Below are positions 51,287 to 59,817 of a stretch of 64,000 bases of DNA, piece by piece (position 1 is the stretch's first letter; each line of letters starts with the position of its first letter). Position numbers and translations under genes: made by a program. The DNA is from Oscillibacter sp. (lineage in GTDB: Bacteria; Bacillota; Clostridia; Oscillospirales; Oscillospiraceae): positions 161,967 to 225,966 of the forward strand of contig DPPB01000012.1 in NCBI GenBank assembly GCA_003539495.1. Reading direction: 5' to 3'. The notes beneath the pieces are model-generated. The model saw only the letters and a program-made list of their open reading frames with translations. It did not search any database and had not been told where the DNA came from.

Positions 51287-51317
51287 AAAAGATGCGCAGG
51301 GCTCTGCGCATCTTTTT
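51286..51317. terminator. Bidirectional terminator between SSB-like gene and obgE
   Basis: AAAAAGATGCGCAG pairs with CTGCGCATCTTTTT around GGCT, with A/T runs on both sides, serving the two converging genes. Confidence 0.95.
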
Positions 51318-51323
51318 ATGGTA

Positions 51324-52604
51324 TCAGTGCTGATATTCAAACTCCAGATTGTACATGGACACAATATCCCCGTCCTGGATGCCCATCTGCTCCAGCCGGT
51401 CAAATAGCCCGCTTTGGCGCAGCATCTTGTCGAAATACATCCGGCTTTCATAGTCGGAGAAATTGATGTTGGCCATGAGCCGCTGCAGCCACGGCCCCTC
51501 CACCAGCCAAGTGTTGTCCTCCACATGGATAGTAAGCGGCTGGGAGGTGTCCACTTCCGGAGGCCGGGGCACATATTCCGGCTCGTACACCACCACCGGC
51601 GGCAGCTGTGAGAGCATCCGGCCGATGGTCTGTACCAGCTCCCTCGTCCCCTGGTGGGTTGCGGCGGACATCTCCAAGAAGCTGTAGCCCGCCTCCTCTA
51701 CATGCTTTTTAAGGGTCTCCAACTGCTCCGGATCCTGCAAAAGGTCCGTCTTGTTGCCAACCACGATCTGGGGCCGCCGGGCAAGCTCCGGAGAATAATT
51801 TTTCAGCTCGTCATTGATGGCGTCAAAATCTGCCACCGGGTCCCGGCCCTCGCTGCCGGAGACATCCACCAGATGGACCAGCAGCCGGCAGCGGTCGATA
51901 TGCCGCAGGAAATCGTGACCCAGGCCAGCGCCCTCACTGGCTCCCTCGATGATGCCGGGAATATCTGCCATGACGAAGCTGACGCCATCGTCTACATACA
52001 CCACACCCAAATTAGGATACAGGGTGGTAAAATGATAATTGGCGATCTTGGGGTGTGCCTTACTCACTACGCTGAGCAGCGTGGATTTCCCCACATTGGG
52101 AAAGCCCACCAGACCCACATCCGCCAGCAGCTTCAGCTCCAGGACCACGTCGTGGCTCTCCCCTGGCAGACCCGCCTTGGCAAAGCGGGGCACCTGCCGG
52201 GTGGGAGTGGCAAAGTGCTGGTTGCCCCAGCCGCCCCGGCCGCCCTTGCAAAGGACAAAAGGCTCTTTATCCGACATATCCTTGATAATTTCACCGGTCT
52301 CCGCGTCCCGGATTAGGGTCCCCCGGGGCACCCGGATGGTCAGGCTCTCCCCGTCCTTGCCGCTCTTGCGGCCGCCCTGGCCGTCCACTCCGTTTCCGGC
52401 CACATATTTGCGCTTATAGCGAAAGTCCATCAGAGTGGACATATTGTCGTCCACCTGCACGATGATGCTCCCCCCGTTGCCGCCGTCTCCGCCGTCGGGT
52501 CCTCCCGCCGCAATGTATTTTTCTCTGTGAAAGGCCACCGCCCCGTTGCCGCCGTTTCCGGCCCGAACGGTAATGCGCGCCTTGTCAATAAATCCGTTAG
52601 CCAT
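51324..52604 (-). CDS. obgE: GTPase Obg (CgtA)
   Basis: Essential ribosome-assembly and stress GTPase (426 residues). The glycine-rich Obg fold (GNGGNGAVAFHREKYIAAGGP, with GGDGGNGGSI) spans 1-158. The G domain has G1 GFPNVGKST, G3 DIPGIIEGA and G4 NKTDLL. A C-terminal OCT domain ends with DGDIVSMYNLEFEY. GAGG precedes the ATG. The mRNA leader of about 270 nt carries two copies of a structured repeat (52665-52860), unusual for this gene. Confidence 0.96.
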   Translation of the reverse strand: MANGFIDKARITVRAGNGGNGAVAFHREKYIAAGGPDGGDGGNGGSIIVQVDDNMSTLMDFRYKRKYVAGNGVDGQGGRKSGKDGESLTIRVPRGTLIRDAETGEIIKDMSDKEPFVLCKGGRGGWGNQHFATPTRQVPRFAKAGLPGESHDVVLELKLLADVGLVGFPNVGKSTLLSVVSKAHPKIANYHFTTLYPNLGVVYVDDGVSFVMADIPGIIEGASEGAGLGHDFLRHIDRCRLLVHLVDVSGSEGRDPVADFDAINDELKNYSPELARRPQIVVGNKTDLLQDPEQLETLKKHVEEAGYSFLEMSAATHQGTRELVQTIGRMLSQLPPVVVYEPEYVPRPPEVDTSQPLTIHVEDNTWLVEGPWLQRLMANINFSDYESRMYFDKMLRQSGLFDRLEQMGIQDGDIVSMYNLEFEYQH

Positions 52605-52664
52605 AGTTCTACCTCACAGCACAATTCAGCGTGTCGAAAAAGTCTTTTCGCCCCGCTGCCTAAG

Positions 52665-52744
52665 CTTTTGAAGCTCTGAAACAGCTTCAAAAGCGATTGC
52701 TTTGAATGGTAAGGGACACCCTTCTTGGGTTTCCCTCACACTCC
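52665..52744 (-). repeat. Leader repeat, copy 1 (obgE leader)
   Basis: An 80-bp element about 75% or more identical to copy 2. On the minus strand it folds into two hairpins: AGGGAAACCC with GGGTGTCCCT, and an 11-bp stem GCTTTTGAAGC with GCTTCAAAAGC. The flanking tail TCACACTCC is identical in both copies. Confidence 0.75.
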
Positions 52745-52773
52745 GGCGAGGCAAAAATGCTTTTTCCCTCGCC
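52745..52773. repeat. Hairpin between the two leader repeats
   Basis: GGCGAGG (52745-52751) and CCTCGCC (52767-52773) enclose AAAAA/TTTTT, giving a stem of up to 12 bp with single mismatches. Confidence 0.6.
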
Positions 52774-52780
52774 CTTTGCG

Positions 52781-52860
52781 TTTTTGAAACTTTGAAAAAG
52801 CTTCAAAAACGATCGATTTGAATGGTAAGGGACACCCTTTTTGGGTTTCCCTCACACTCC
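52781..52860 (-). repeat. Leader repeat, copy 2 (obgE leader)
   Basis: Second 80-bp copy, 116 bp from copy 1. The shared block TTTGAATGGTAAGGGACACC is identical in both. The second hairpin reads GTTTTTGAA with TTCAAAAAC; compared with copy 1 both sides of a base pair changed together (C-G to T-A), so pairing is kept. Confidence 0.75.
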
Positions 52861-52886
52861 CTTCCTTACCGTTACCGTTATCGCAA

Positions 52887-52915
52887 ATCTTACCACTTTG
52901 TCGGCAGACTCACAA
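52887..52915 (-). promoter_or_regulatory. Promoter of obgE
   Basis: On the minus strand TTGTGA (52910-52915), 17-bp spacer, TAAGAT (52887-52892), upstream of both leader repeats. Confidence 0.55.
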
Positions 52916-52948
52916 TTTACCCTATTCTACCGGAAAAAGCTATATCCG

Positions 52949-53827
52949 TCAAGGCTCCTCGGTGAAATGCACATGGGAGAAAATATGATCCTGGCAGAAG
53001 CAGTGATACCCGGCACACTTGCTGCAATAGCGGAACTGCAGGTCGGGATAGTCCGTATCCGTGCGGCCGCACACGGCACACTTGTGGTGGTAAGGCGCAG
53101 TTTGCTGCTGCTTTTGGGCCTGGTGTACTGTCCGCCGGAAATTCACGGCCCCCGCCGAATGGCGGTACTGGGTCCGGCGGCGCATATAGTGTATATAGGG
53201 CGTGGCAAACAGGGCAAAGTTCAGCAGTGCCAGCACCGGCGTGATAGCACCCACCACATTGCCGGAGAGAATAGCGCCCACGATCTCAATGGCAAAGAAC
53301 ACCCCATCGATAATGGCCAACCACTTGATTTTGATGGGAATGATAAAAAACAGCAGCACCGTCATATCCGGAAACAGCACGGCAAAGGCCAGGAACATGG
53401 ACAGATTCACATACCCCGTCCCCGCCAGGGTCAGATAGTAGTTGCCGCTGATAAGGCTGGTAAGAATGACGCCCACCACTGTCAGCGCTGCACCGCCCAA
53501 ATAGTATAAGGTAAACTTAGGTGTTCCCCATTCCCGCTCCAGGGTCGAGCCGATCCAGTAGTAAAAATACAGAGCAATGAGCAGTGCAAAGGGGCTGCTG
53601 TATCCCGGCACAAAGATGTAGGTCACGATCCGCCAGATCTCGCCGTGAAGCAGGCTGTTTAGATTAAAAGCCAAAAAGTCCAGCGCCGCCGCATCGGTAT
53701 TGCGGCTGAGCATAGACAGAAAATACACCACCACATTGCCGATAACGATGTATCGCATCAAATTGGGGATGCCAAACCGGGGATGTCGCGCACAAAAGCG
53801 CTCCACCGCATCATACATTTTCTTCAA
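52949..53827 (-). CDS. Rhomboid-like membrane protein with C-terminal zinc-binding region, catalytic motif absent
   Basis: A 292-residue protein with six or so membrane helices in rhomboid order (IWRIVTYIFVPG after helix 1 is typical). The GxSG serine motif is missing: the corresponding helix reads LAGTGYVNLSMFLAF (136-147), and no His motif appears in the last helix, so it should be a pseudoprotease. The soluble tail has C250, C253, C268, C271 and further Cys/His (CAVCG, YCSKCAGYHCFC), a zinc-ribbon-like cluster. The start is TTG 53827, which has GGAGG at 8 bp. Confidence 0.78.
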   Translation of the reverse strand: MKKMYDAVERFCARHPRFGIPNLMRYIVIGNVVVYFLSMLSRNTDAAALDFLAFNLNSLLHGEIWRIVTYIFVPGYSSPFALLIALYFYYWIGSTLEREWGTPKFTLYYLGGAALTVVGVILTSLISGNYYLTLAGTGYVNLSMFLAFAVLFPDMTVLLFFIIPIKIKWLAIIDGVFFAIEIVGAILSGNVVGAITPVLALLNFALFATPYIHYMRRRTQYRHSAGAVNFRRTVHQAQKQQQTAPYHHKCAVCGRTDTDYPDLQFRYCSKCAGYHCFCQDHIFSHVHFTEEP

Positions 53828-53949
53828 AAGGAAGTCCTCCTATTCGATTCTTTCGCTTTATTGTAGCCGAACGGTAGAGAAAAGTCATTACTTTTCTTTG
53901 AATTTTTCCCGTTTTTTCAAAAAAATTGTAAATGGGGGCTTTCATCCGA

Positions 53950-53978
53950 TTGACGAACTGCCCGGTCTGACCTATAAT
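53950..53978 (+). promoter_or_regulatory. Promoter of DUF6472 gene
   Basis: TTGACG (53950-53955), 17-bp spacer, TATAAT (53973-53978), 40 bp before the start. Confidence 0.75.
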
Positions 53979-54018
53979 GCTGAAAATGGAAATTCTATGC
54001 ACAAGGAGGCGCTGTGCC

Positions 54019-54192
54019 ATGGGCGGAAAATGTGAAAACTGCGTCTACTACTCCTACGACGAGGAGTACGACGACTACATCTGCGAAGTGGATCTGGACG
54101 AGGACGAGATGGTCCGGTTCCTCACCGCTCGGGCGGACAGCTGCCCCTATTGGCGACCCGGAGACGAGTACATCACCGCCCGGAAGCAATAA
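54019..54192 (+). CDS. DUF6472 family small cysteine-containing protein
   Basis: A 57-residue protein beginning MGGKCENCVYYSYDEEYDDY. Cys5, Cys8, Cys24 and Cys42 are spaced CX2C...C...C, suggesting bound metal. It is very acidic in the middle (EVDLDEDEM). The family is widespread in Clostridia with unknown function. AGGAGG lies 9 bp before the ATG; it has its own promoter and terminator. Confidence 0.82.
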   Translation: MGGKCENCVYYSYDEEYDDYICEVDLDEDEMVRFLTARADSCPYWRPGDEYITARKQ

Positions 54193-54196
54193 AAAT

Positions 54197-54236
54197 AATA
54201 CGGCACCGGCTTTTGCCGATGCCGTATTGTTTTTAT
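54197..54236. terminator. Bidirectional terminator after DUF6472 gene
   Basis: AATACGGCA-GGC pairs with GCC-TGCCGTATT around TTTT, then GTTTTTATT. It also lies at the end of the convergent GerMN gene, whose stop is at 54233. Confidence 0.88.
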
Positions 54237-55132
54237 TGCGGCTTAATAGGATTCTCAATGTCAACGACGCCCAGCTTGGCTCGGTAGGCTCCGCCCACCA
54301 TAATCTGTACACCTTCCACCCCATCTATACTGCACAGGGACTTTACTAACCCCTGCACCAAGCTGTCCTGGCGCACCGACACATCACAGAGGGCTTTGTA
54401 GTCGGCAGAGGAGAAATTCAGGCAGCAGATGTCCCCGTCCATCCACACACCGGCTGCGCTAATCCCCTCCGGCAGAAGCTTTTCCAGCCCTTCGGTCTGC
54501 GGCCCCTCCTCCAGAGCCTGCAGTAACCGCTGGCACCGATTCTCGCCCTCGTAGATTAGCAGCTCCCGCTTTTCCGGCTGCAGCGTACCTGCTTGATCCG
54601 GGAAATACAGCGTCACAGGCACCACCTTCACCACATCCTCTGAGCTGGTAAGCAGCACATCCTCCGTGGAAAAATATGAGTTTGTCCGTCCGGAAAGGGG
54701 CTTGCCCTCCACCAGAACCTGCAGCCACTTGACGCCGGGAATCTGGCAGGCCGACAAAGTAATACAGTAATCCGCCACCGTTAGAGAAAAGTCCGACAGG
54801 CGTCCATAGGCGGCGGAGAAATCCAACACCGCTACGCCGCCGGACACGCTGCACTCCAGCAGCTCTGCATCCGAGGGAATAGGCGAGGTGAAATTCATAC
54901 GGCCATCCCGGTTCTGCAGCAGCTGCACCATCATTTTTACCTGGTCCGCCGTGTCGGCGCTCTCCTGTTTCGACCAATCCACCGTCTGAGAGCAAAGCAC
55001 ATCTCCGCCGGCCTCATAATTCGCCGCCGGGTAAAACAGATGCAGGCTATGGCCGCCGGACTTATCGGGGGCGCAGCCCGTCAATAAGAGCGCCATGACA
55101 AAAAGCACGGTCAAAATTCGTTTTACCCTCAT
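54233..55132 (-). CDS. GerMN-domain lipoprotein
   Basis: A 299-residue lipoprotein: signal RVKRILTVLFVMALLLTGC with the lipobox Cys at residue 20. The mature part carries two GerMN-like modules (about 55-160 and 170-290; AVLDFSAAYGRL and CCLNFSSADYKAL mark the same strand in each). GerMN domains occur in spore germination proteins and in cell-envelope lipoproteins. Its start overlaps the stop of the histidine kinase by 4 bp, so it belongs to that two-component operon, similar in order to actinobacterial mtrA-mtrB-lpqB. Confidence 0.85.
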   Translation of the reverse strand: MRVKRILTVLFVMALLLTGCAPDKSGGHSLHLFYPAANYEAGGDVLCSQTVDWSKQESADTADQVKMMVQLLQNRDGRMNFTSPIPSDAELLECSVSGGVAVLDFSAAYGRLSDFSLTVADYCITLSACQIPGVKWLQVLVEGKPLSGRTNSYFSTEDVLLTSSEDVVKVVPVTLYFPDQAGTLQPEKRELLIYEGENRCQRLLQALEEGPQTEGLEKLLPEGISAAGVWMDGDICCLNFSSADYKALCDVSVRQDSLVQGLVKSLCSIDGVEGVQIMVGGAYRAKLGVVDIENPIKPQ

Positions 55133-56535
55133 GCCGTCACCTCCGGCTCCGCCTGGGGAAAAGAAACTGTGAACACGGTGCCGCCGCCCTCCCGGGGGGC
55201 GACACCGATCTCACCGCCCCGGCGCTGCACCGTATCGCCCACTATGCTTAATCCAAGCCCTGTGCCGCCAATCTGACGGGAGCGTGCCTTATCCACCCGA
55301 TAAAAGCGCTCAAAAATATGGGGCATATCCTCCGCAGGGATGCCGATGCCGTTATCCGACACAGTAATCACCACCCGCCCCTCCTCCACGGAAACGGACG
55401 TATGTACAAAACCGCCGGGGGCAGTATATTTCACGCCGTTTTCCATGAGATTATACAGGATCTGATGGACATCCCCCTCTGTAGCCCGCACAGCGGCGGC
55501 TTCATCCGCCCGGCAGGTCAATTCAACCTCCCGCTGTCCAGCCACCGGCTGCAGCATACGGGCCGCCCGCTCCAGCACCGGCTTCACCGCCACGCACACC
55601 GCCGGTTCCACGGCGCCGCTGTCCAGCCGCGTCAAGCGCAGCAAATCCTCTGTGATGCGCTCCAGGCGGCTGGCCTCAGCCCCGATGTCCGAGACAAATT
55701 CCCGGGTAGTTGCCGGGTCGATATTCTCCGTCTGAAGGATGGAATCCGTCAGCAGCTTAATGCCCGCCAGGGGCGTCTTCATTTCATGGGACGCATCGGA
55801 CACAAAGCGGCGCCGAGCCTCCTCCGTTGTTTGCAAGCGGTCGGTGAGGCTGTTGAACTCGGCAGCGATTTGGCCGATTTCATCTGTGCCCCTAATCTGG
55901 GCGCGATGGCTGTAGGATCCCTCCCGCACCGTGCGGATGGCCTGGAGCAGGCGGCTGATCCGCCGGCCGAACATCCTGGAAAGCAGCAAGCTCACGCCCA
56001 CCACCAGCACCGCCACCACTGCGGAAATGGTGATGAGATTCTTCTGCAGGTCCTTTAGCAGCACTCCCTGCTGGGCATCATACTGATAGGCGTAGACCAC
56101 GCCGATAATCTGACTGCGGAACACCACCGGGGCCGCGCTCCGGCTTAAAAATGCGCTGCCGTCATACCCACAGTAGAAGGCATCATTCCCGTCCAGGGCC
56201 TGGGCAATCTCCGTGTAAAAGGCGTACTGTCCCCTGGCATTCTCCTGCTGGCGGGTATCATAGAGCACACGGCCCGATGTATCCGTGACCATCACCCGGC
56301 TTACGCCGGTCTCCTCCAATCCGGAGAGGGCCTTCTCCACGTTGCTCTGCGTCAGCTCCGACAGGCCGGACAGAGCGGATTCGATAGCCTTAACACTGCC
56401 GGTGAGCAGGGTTTCCTTGGACCGAAACACCAGGTTCTGCGACTCAATGAGCGGGTATGTATTCAGGATGACCAGCACGGCAATGATAATGGCAAAATAG
56501 CTCAACCCGATTTTAAATTGCAGACTATTTTTCAT
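55129..56535 (-). CDS. Sensor histidine kinase
   Basis: A 468-residue membrane kinase: TM1 about 10-28, extracytoplasmic sensor about 30-165, TM2 about 166-186, HAMP about 190-240, HisKA with phospho-acceptor H250 (SDASHEMKTPLAG), and HATPase (N box LYNLMENGVKYT, G1 SDNGIGIP, G2 IGGTGLGLSI). ATG 56535 lies 11 bp inside the end of the response-regulator gene; the longer frame is not used. The phosphatase-type motif E/T-x-x-T/N after the His (EMKTP) is present. Signal unknown. Confidence 0.93.
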   Translation of the reverse strand: MKNSLQFKIGLSYFAIIIAVLVILNTYPLIESQNLVFRSKETLLTGSVKAIESALSGLSELTQSNVEKALSGLEETGVSRVMVTDTSGRVLYDTRQQENARGQYAFYTEIAQALDGNDAFYCGYDGSAFLSRSAAPVVFRSQIIGVVYAYQYDAQQGVLLKDLQKNLITISAVVAVLVVGVSLLLSRMFGRRISRLLQAIRTVREGSYSHRAQIRGTDEIGQIAAEFNSLTDRLQTTEEARRRFVSDASHEMKTPLAGIKLLTDSILQTENIDPATTREFVSDIGAEASRLERITEDLLRLTRLDSGAVEPAVCVAVKPVLERAARMLQPVAGQREVELTCRADEAAAVRATEGDVHQILYNLMENGVKYTAPGGFVHTSVSVEEGRVVITVSDNGIGIPAEDMPHIFERFYRVDKARSRQIGGTGLGLSIVGDTVQRRGGEIGVAPREGGGTVFTVSFPQAEPEVTA

Positions 56536-57214
56536 CTTGAAAATAGTATCCAACCCCCCATTTTGTGAGTATATACTGGGGCTGTGCCGGGTCCGGCTCC
56601 AGCTTCTCCCGCAGGCGGCGGATATGCACGTCCACTGTACGGTAATCTCCTGCATAAGTATAGCCCCACACTTGGTCCATGAGCTTTTCCCGGCTGAATA
56701 CACGGCGGGGGTTCTTCATGAGCACCTCCAGCAGGTCGTACTCCTTGGCCGTCAGGTCCACCACCCGGCCGCCGCACAGAGCCACCCGCTGCCCCATGTC
56801 CAGCACAAAGTCGCCGCAGGCAATGCGGCTGCTCTCCTGCTCCCGTCGCCGGGCGCCGGTGCTGCGCCGCAGCAGAGCGCGAATCCGGGCCTTCAGCTCC
56901 ATGATATTAAAGGGCTTGGTCACATAATCATCCGCGCCGCAGGCAAAGCCCATGATCTTATCACTGTCCTCACTCTTAGCCGTGAGCATAATCACCGGCA
57001 CATCCGAAAAGGTGCGGATTTCCATGCAGGCCTCACTGCCGGACTTGCCGGGCATCATCCAATCCAGAATGATGAGGTCAAAGCTCTCCCGTCGGGCCAG
57101 ATCCACAGCGGTGACGCCGTCATAGGCAGCCTCCACCTCGTAGCCCTCGTTCTGCAGGTTAAAGGTGATTCCCTTTACCAGCAATTTTTCATCGTCCACT
57201 ACCAATATTTTCAT
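56525..57214 (-). CDS. OmpR-family response regulator
   Basis: A 229-residue regulator: receiver domain with acidic pocket D7/D8, phospho-acceptor D51 (LIILDWMMPG), T/S and K105-type Lys (VTKPFN), followed by a winged-helix DNA-binding domain (LTAKEYDLLEVLMKNPRRVFSRE, YRTVDVHIRRLREKLE). First or second gene of the two-component operon; its start overlaps the comEA-like gene by 4 bp. Confidence 0.95.
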   Translation of the reverse strand: MKILVVDDEKLLVKGITFNLQNEGYEVEAAYDGVTAVDLARRESFDLIILDWMMPGKSGSEACMEIRTFSDVPVIMLTAKSEDSDKIMGFACGADDYVTKPFNIMELKARIRALLRRSTGARRREQESSRIACGDFVLDMGQRVALCGGRVVDLTAKEYDLLEVLMKNPRRVFSREKLMDQVWGYTYAGDYRTVDVHIRRLREKLEPDPAQPQYILTKWGVGYYFQDEK

Positions 57215-57570
57215 TTCTTATCCTCCGTACAGACAAGATAGCGTATGTTCTCAATCAGGCTTGGGCCAATACCCTTGACATTATCCAGCTCATCGATGGT
57301 CTGAAAGGGTCCGTTCTCCTCCCGGTAGGCGATGATGCGCCGGGCCAGGGCAGGTCCGATGCCCTCCACCGCGATGAGCTCCTCCTCCGTGGCGGTATTG
57401 ATGTTCACCGGTACGATCTCCTGCTGCTGCCGGCCCTCCCTTTCCGTGGTGATCTGCCAATCCCCCTTCTGAACCCGGGAGGCCTTATATAGGAGCATGG
57501 ACACCGCAAACAAGATTGTCAGCAGCAGGAGTGCTATTTCTGTCTTCGTCAAATGAATTCGTTTTTTCAC
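57211..57570 (-). CDS. ComEA-like membrane-anchored helix-hairpin-helix protein
   Basis: A 119-residue protein with one N-terminal membrane helix (about 12-27) and a C-terminal ComEA-type double helix-hairpin-helix (INTATEEELIAVEGIGPALARRI, then IDELDNVKGIGPSLIENI). ComEA binds incoming DNA during transformation. Here it is shorter than classical ComEA, and no other competence gene is in view, so the exact job is open. It precedes the two-component genes with a 4-bp overlap. Confidence 0.85.
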   Translation of the reverse strand: MKKRIHLTKTEIALLLLTILFAVSMLLYKASRVQKGDWQITTEREGRQQQEIVPVNINTATEEELIAVEGIGPALARRIIAYREENGPFQTIDELDNVKGIGPSLIENIRYLVCTEDKK

Positions 57571-57653
57571 TGTTGACTACACCCTATTTTGTGTTTATAA
57601 TTTGATAAAAAGATTTGCATTTTTTATTATAACATAATCGGAGTTAAACGACC

Positions 57654-59015
57654 ATGAAAATTCGCCGCATTTTTTCTGTTTTTTTGCTATCCGTCCTTTT
57701 GGCCACCCTCTTTTTGACCCCTCAGGCCTATGCGCTGGAGGAGCCGACTCTGGACGCCCGGAACGCCCTGCTCATGGACGAGACCAATGGGCGAATGCTC
57801 TACGGTAAGGCAGAAAAAGAAAAGGCCTACCCCGCCAGCATCACTAAGATCATGACCGCGCTGCTGGTGCTGGAGGCTGTAGACCGGGGAGATCTGTCCG
57901 CTTCCCAGCCCATCACTGCCTCCTATGAGGCGGCCAACAGCATTGACGAGGACAGCAGCACCGCCGGCATTGAGGAGGGCGAAGTGCTGACCGTGGAGCA
58001 GCTTCTCTACTGCCTGCTTATTGTTTCCGCCAACGAGGCTGCCAACATTTTGGCCGAGGCGGTATCCGGCTCCGTTACGGACTTTGTGGCGCTGATGAAC
58101 CAGCGGGCCGCGGAGCTGGGCTGCGAGGGGACCCATTTTGCAAACACCAACGGCTTGCCCGATCCCGACCACTATACCACCGCCTGGGATATTTACCTCA
58201 TCGCCCGGGAGGCCATGAAGCACGACCTGTTCATGACCATCTGCGGCAGCAAATCCTATGACGTCCCCGCCACCAACAAATCCGATGTCCGGGAGCTGCA
58301 CTCCACCAACGCCCTTATCTCCAACTGGCGTATGCTGGGCTACCTGTATGACTACGCCGATGGTCTGAAGACCGGCTTTACCGACGAGGCCGGCTACTGC
58401 CTGGCGGCCTCCGCCCTGAAGGACGGACGGCGGTTCATCTCCGTAGTCCTGGGCAGCGACACTAAGGTTATCGGCGGTGAAACAAAAATCATGAGCTTTG
58501 TGGACTCCGCCACGCTGCTGGATTGGGGCTACAACAGCTTCACCATGCAGACCGTATTCACCAAGGACGACTTGATTCAGGAGCTTCCCGTGTCCCTGAG
58601 CAAGCAGGCCAGCGCCGTTTTGGTCCACCCGGCTGAGGACGTGGAGGTACTGCTGCCCAACGACGTGACGCCGGATATGCTGGAACGGAAGGTCACGGTT
58701 TACGGCGGCACCGCCCTGGCCCCTATTGAGGCCGAGCAGGAATTGGGCGAAATGACCCTGTCCTATGACGGATATGATTACGCCACCTTTAAGCTCCTGG
58801 CTGCGGACAGCGTGAGCGTAAATCGTTTCCTGCAGGGAAAATATTATATCTCCTGGTTCTTCTCCAAGACCTTGGTGAAAATACTCACGGTGGTGGTGCT
58901 CCTGCTGGTGCTGCTGATCGTAATCTGGGCGAAGAAGCTCCGACCCCAGAGCCGCTACGGGTCCCGGCGGAATAAAAACAAGGGCTTCCGCAATTACCGC
59001 GGCAGACGCAGATGA
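57654..59015 (+). CDS. D-alanyl-D-alanine carboxypeptidase (DacF/PBP5 type)
   Basis: Serine peptidase S11 that trims pentapeptides of peptidoglycan (453 residues). Signal peptide about 1-28; catalytic motifs S62-x-x-K65 (SITK), S125-A-N127 (SAN) and K239-T-G (KTG). In Bacillus dacF lies next to spoIIA; here it does not. The C-terminus has a true membrane helix (ILTVVVLLLVLLIVIWA) and a very basic tail (FRNYRGRRR) rather than the usual amphipathic anchor. Confidence 0.92.
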   Translation: MKIRRIFSVFLLSVLLATLFLTPQAYALEEPTLDARNALLMDETNGRMLYGKAEKEKAYPASITKIMTALLVLEAVDRGDLSASQPITASYEAANSIDEDSSTAGIEEGEVLTVEQLLYCLLIVSANEAANILAEAVSGSVTDFVALMNQRAAELGCEGTHFANTNGLPDPDHYTTAWDIYLIAREAMKHDLFMTICGSKSYDVPATNKSDVRELHSTNALISNWRMLGYLYDYADGLKTGFTDEAGYCLAASALKDGRRFISVVLGSDTKVIGGETKIMSFVDSATLLDWGYNSFTMQTVFTKDDLIQELPVSLSKQASAVLVHPAEDVEVLLPNDVTPDMLERKVTVYGGTALAPIEAEQELGEMTLSYDGYDYATFKLLAADSVSVNRFLQGKYYISWFFSKTLVKILTVVVLLLVLLIVIWAKKLRPQSRYGSRRNKNKGFRNYRGRRR

Positions 59016-59022
59016 AAAAACG

Positions 59023-59053
59023 CAAGGCAGACGCAAATAAAGCGTCTGCCTTG
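59023..59053 (+). terminator. Hairpin after carboxypeptidase gene
   Basis: CAAGGCAGACGC pairs with GCGTCTGCCTTG around AAATAAA, then TTTAG. The next gene starts 18 bp further, so it may be only partly terminating. Confidence 0.7.
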
Positions 59054-59070
59054 TTTAGAAAGGAAGCATC

Positions 59071-59751
59071 ATGCCCCACGACGATCTGACTATAGTATAC
59101 GAGGACCGCAGCCTGCTGCTGTGCGTGAAGCCGGTAGGCGTTCTCTCTGAGGACAGTGAAAACGGCGCCTCCATGCCCCATCTCTTGCGGCAGCACTATG
59201 CCGCAGCGCATCAGCCGGACTATATCGCCACTGTACACCGCCTGGACAAGGTCACCGGCGGACTAATGCTTTTTTCTCGGCAGAGGGCCGTTACCGGTCG
59301 GCTCATCGCCGCTGTGGCGGAGCATCGGGTGGAAAAGGAATATCTGGCCGTTCTCCGGGGACATCCTCCCGAAAAAGAGGGGGAGCTGATTGACCTACTG
59401 TTCCGGGATGCGGCAAAGAACAAGAGCTATGTGGTCAAGCGGATGCGCAAGGGCGTGCGGGAGGCAAAGCTGTCCTACCGCACGCTGGCAGAGACCGATA
59501 AGCTGACCTTGGTGCGGGTGCGGCTTTTTACCGGGCGCACCCATCAGATCCGGGTGCAGTTCTCCTCCCGCGGACTGCCGCTGCTGGGCGACATACGTTA
59601 CGGCAGCAAGGACGCAAACTGCTCGACCGCCCTGTGGTCCTACCGGTTAGCACTGATCCATCCCATTACGGGAGAGCGGATCGACATCACCCAGCCGCCG
59701 CCGGAGCAATATCCCTGGAAGCTGTTCAATTGTGACGAGCTGAGGGGTTGA
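59071..59751 (+). CDS. RluA-family RNA pseudouridine synthase
   Basis: A 226-residue pseudouridine synthase. The catalytic aspartate lies in VHRLDKVTGGLMLFSR; other motifs are KEYLAVLRG and TGRTHQIRVQF, followed by GLPLLGDIRYG. No N-terminal S4 domain, so it is of the short RluA type; the modified RNA position cannot be told. A GAAAGGA ribosome site precedes the ATG, and a strong terminator follows. Confidence 0.93.
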   Translation: MPHDDLTIVYEDRSLLLCVKPVGVLSEDSENGASMPHLLRQHYAAAHQPDYIATVHRLDKVTGGLMLFSRQRAVTGRLIAAVAEHRVEKEYLAVLRGHPPEKEGELIDLLFRDAAKNKSYVVKRMRKGVREAKLSYRTLAETDKLTLVRVRLFTGRTHQIRVQFSSRGLPLLGDIRYGSKDANCSTALWSYRLALIHPITGERIDITQPPPEQYPWKLFNCDELRG

Positions 59752-59763
59752 TGGAGTAGTATG

Positions 59764-59803
59764 CAAAAACGTGCGCCCTCTGTGCAGAGAGCGCACGTTT
59801 TTG
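59764..59803. terminator. Bidirectional terminator between rlu gene and pduL
   Basis: CAAAAACGTGCGC pairs with GCGCACGTTTTTG; the loop contains a further small stem CTCT/AGAG. Confidence 0.93.
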
Positions 59804-59817
59804 TATAAAAATCAAAA

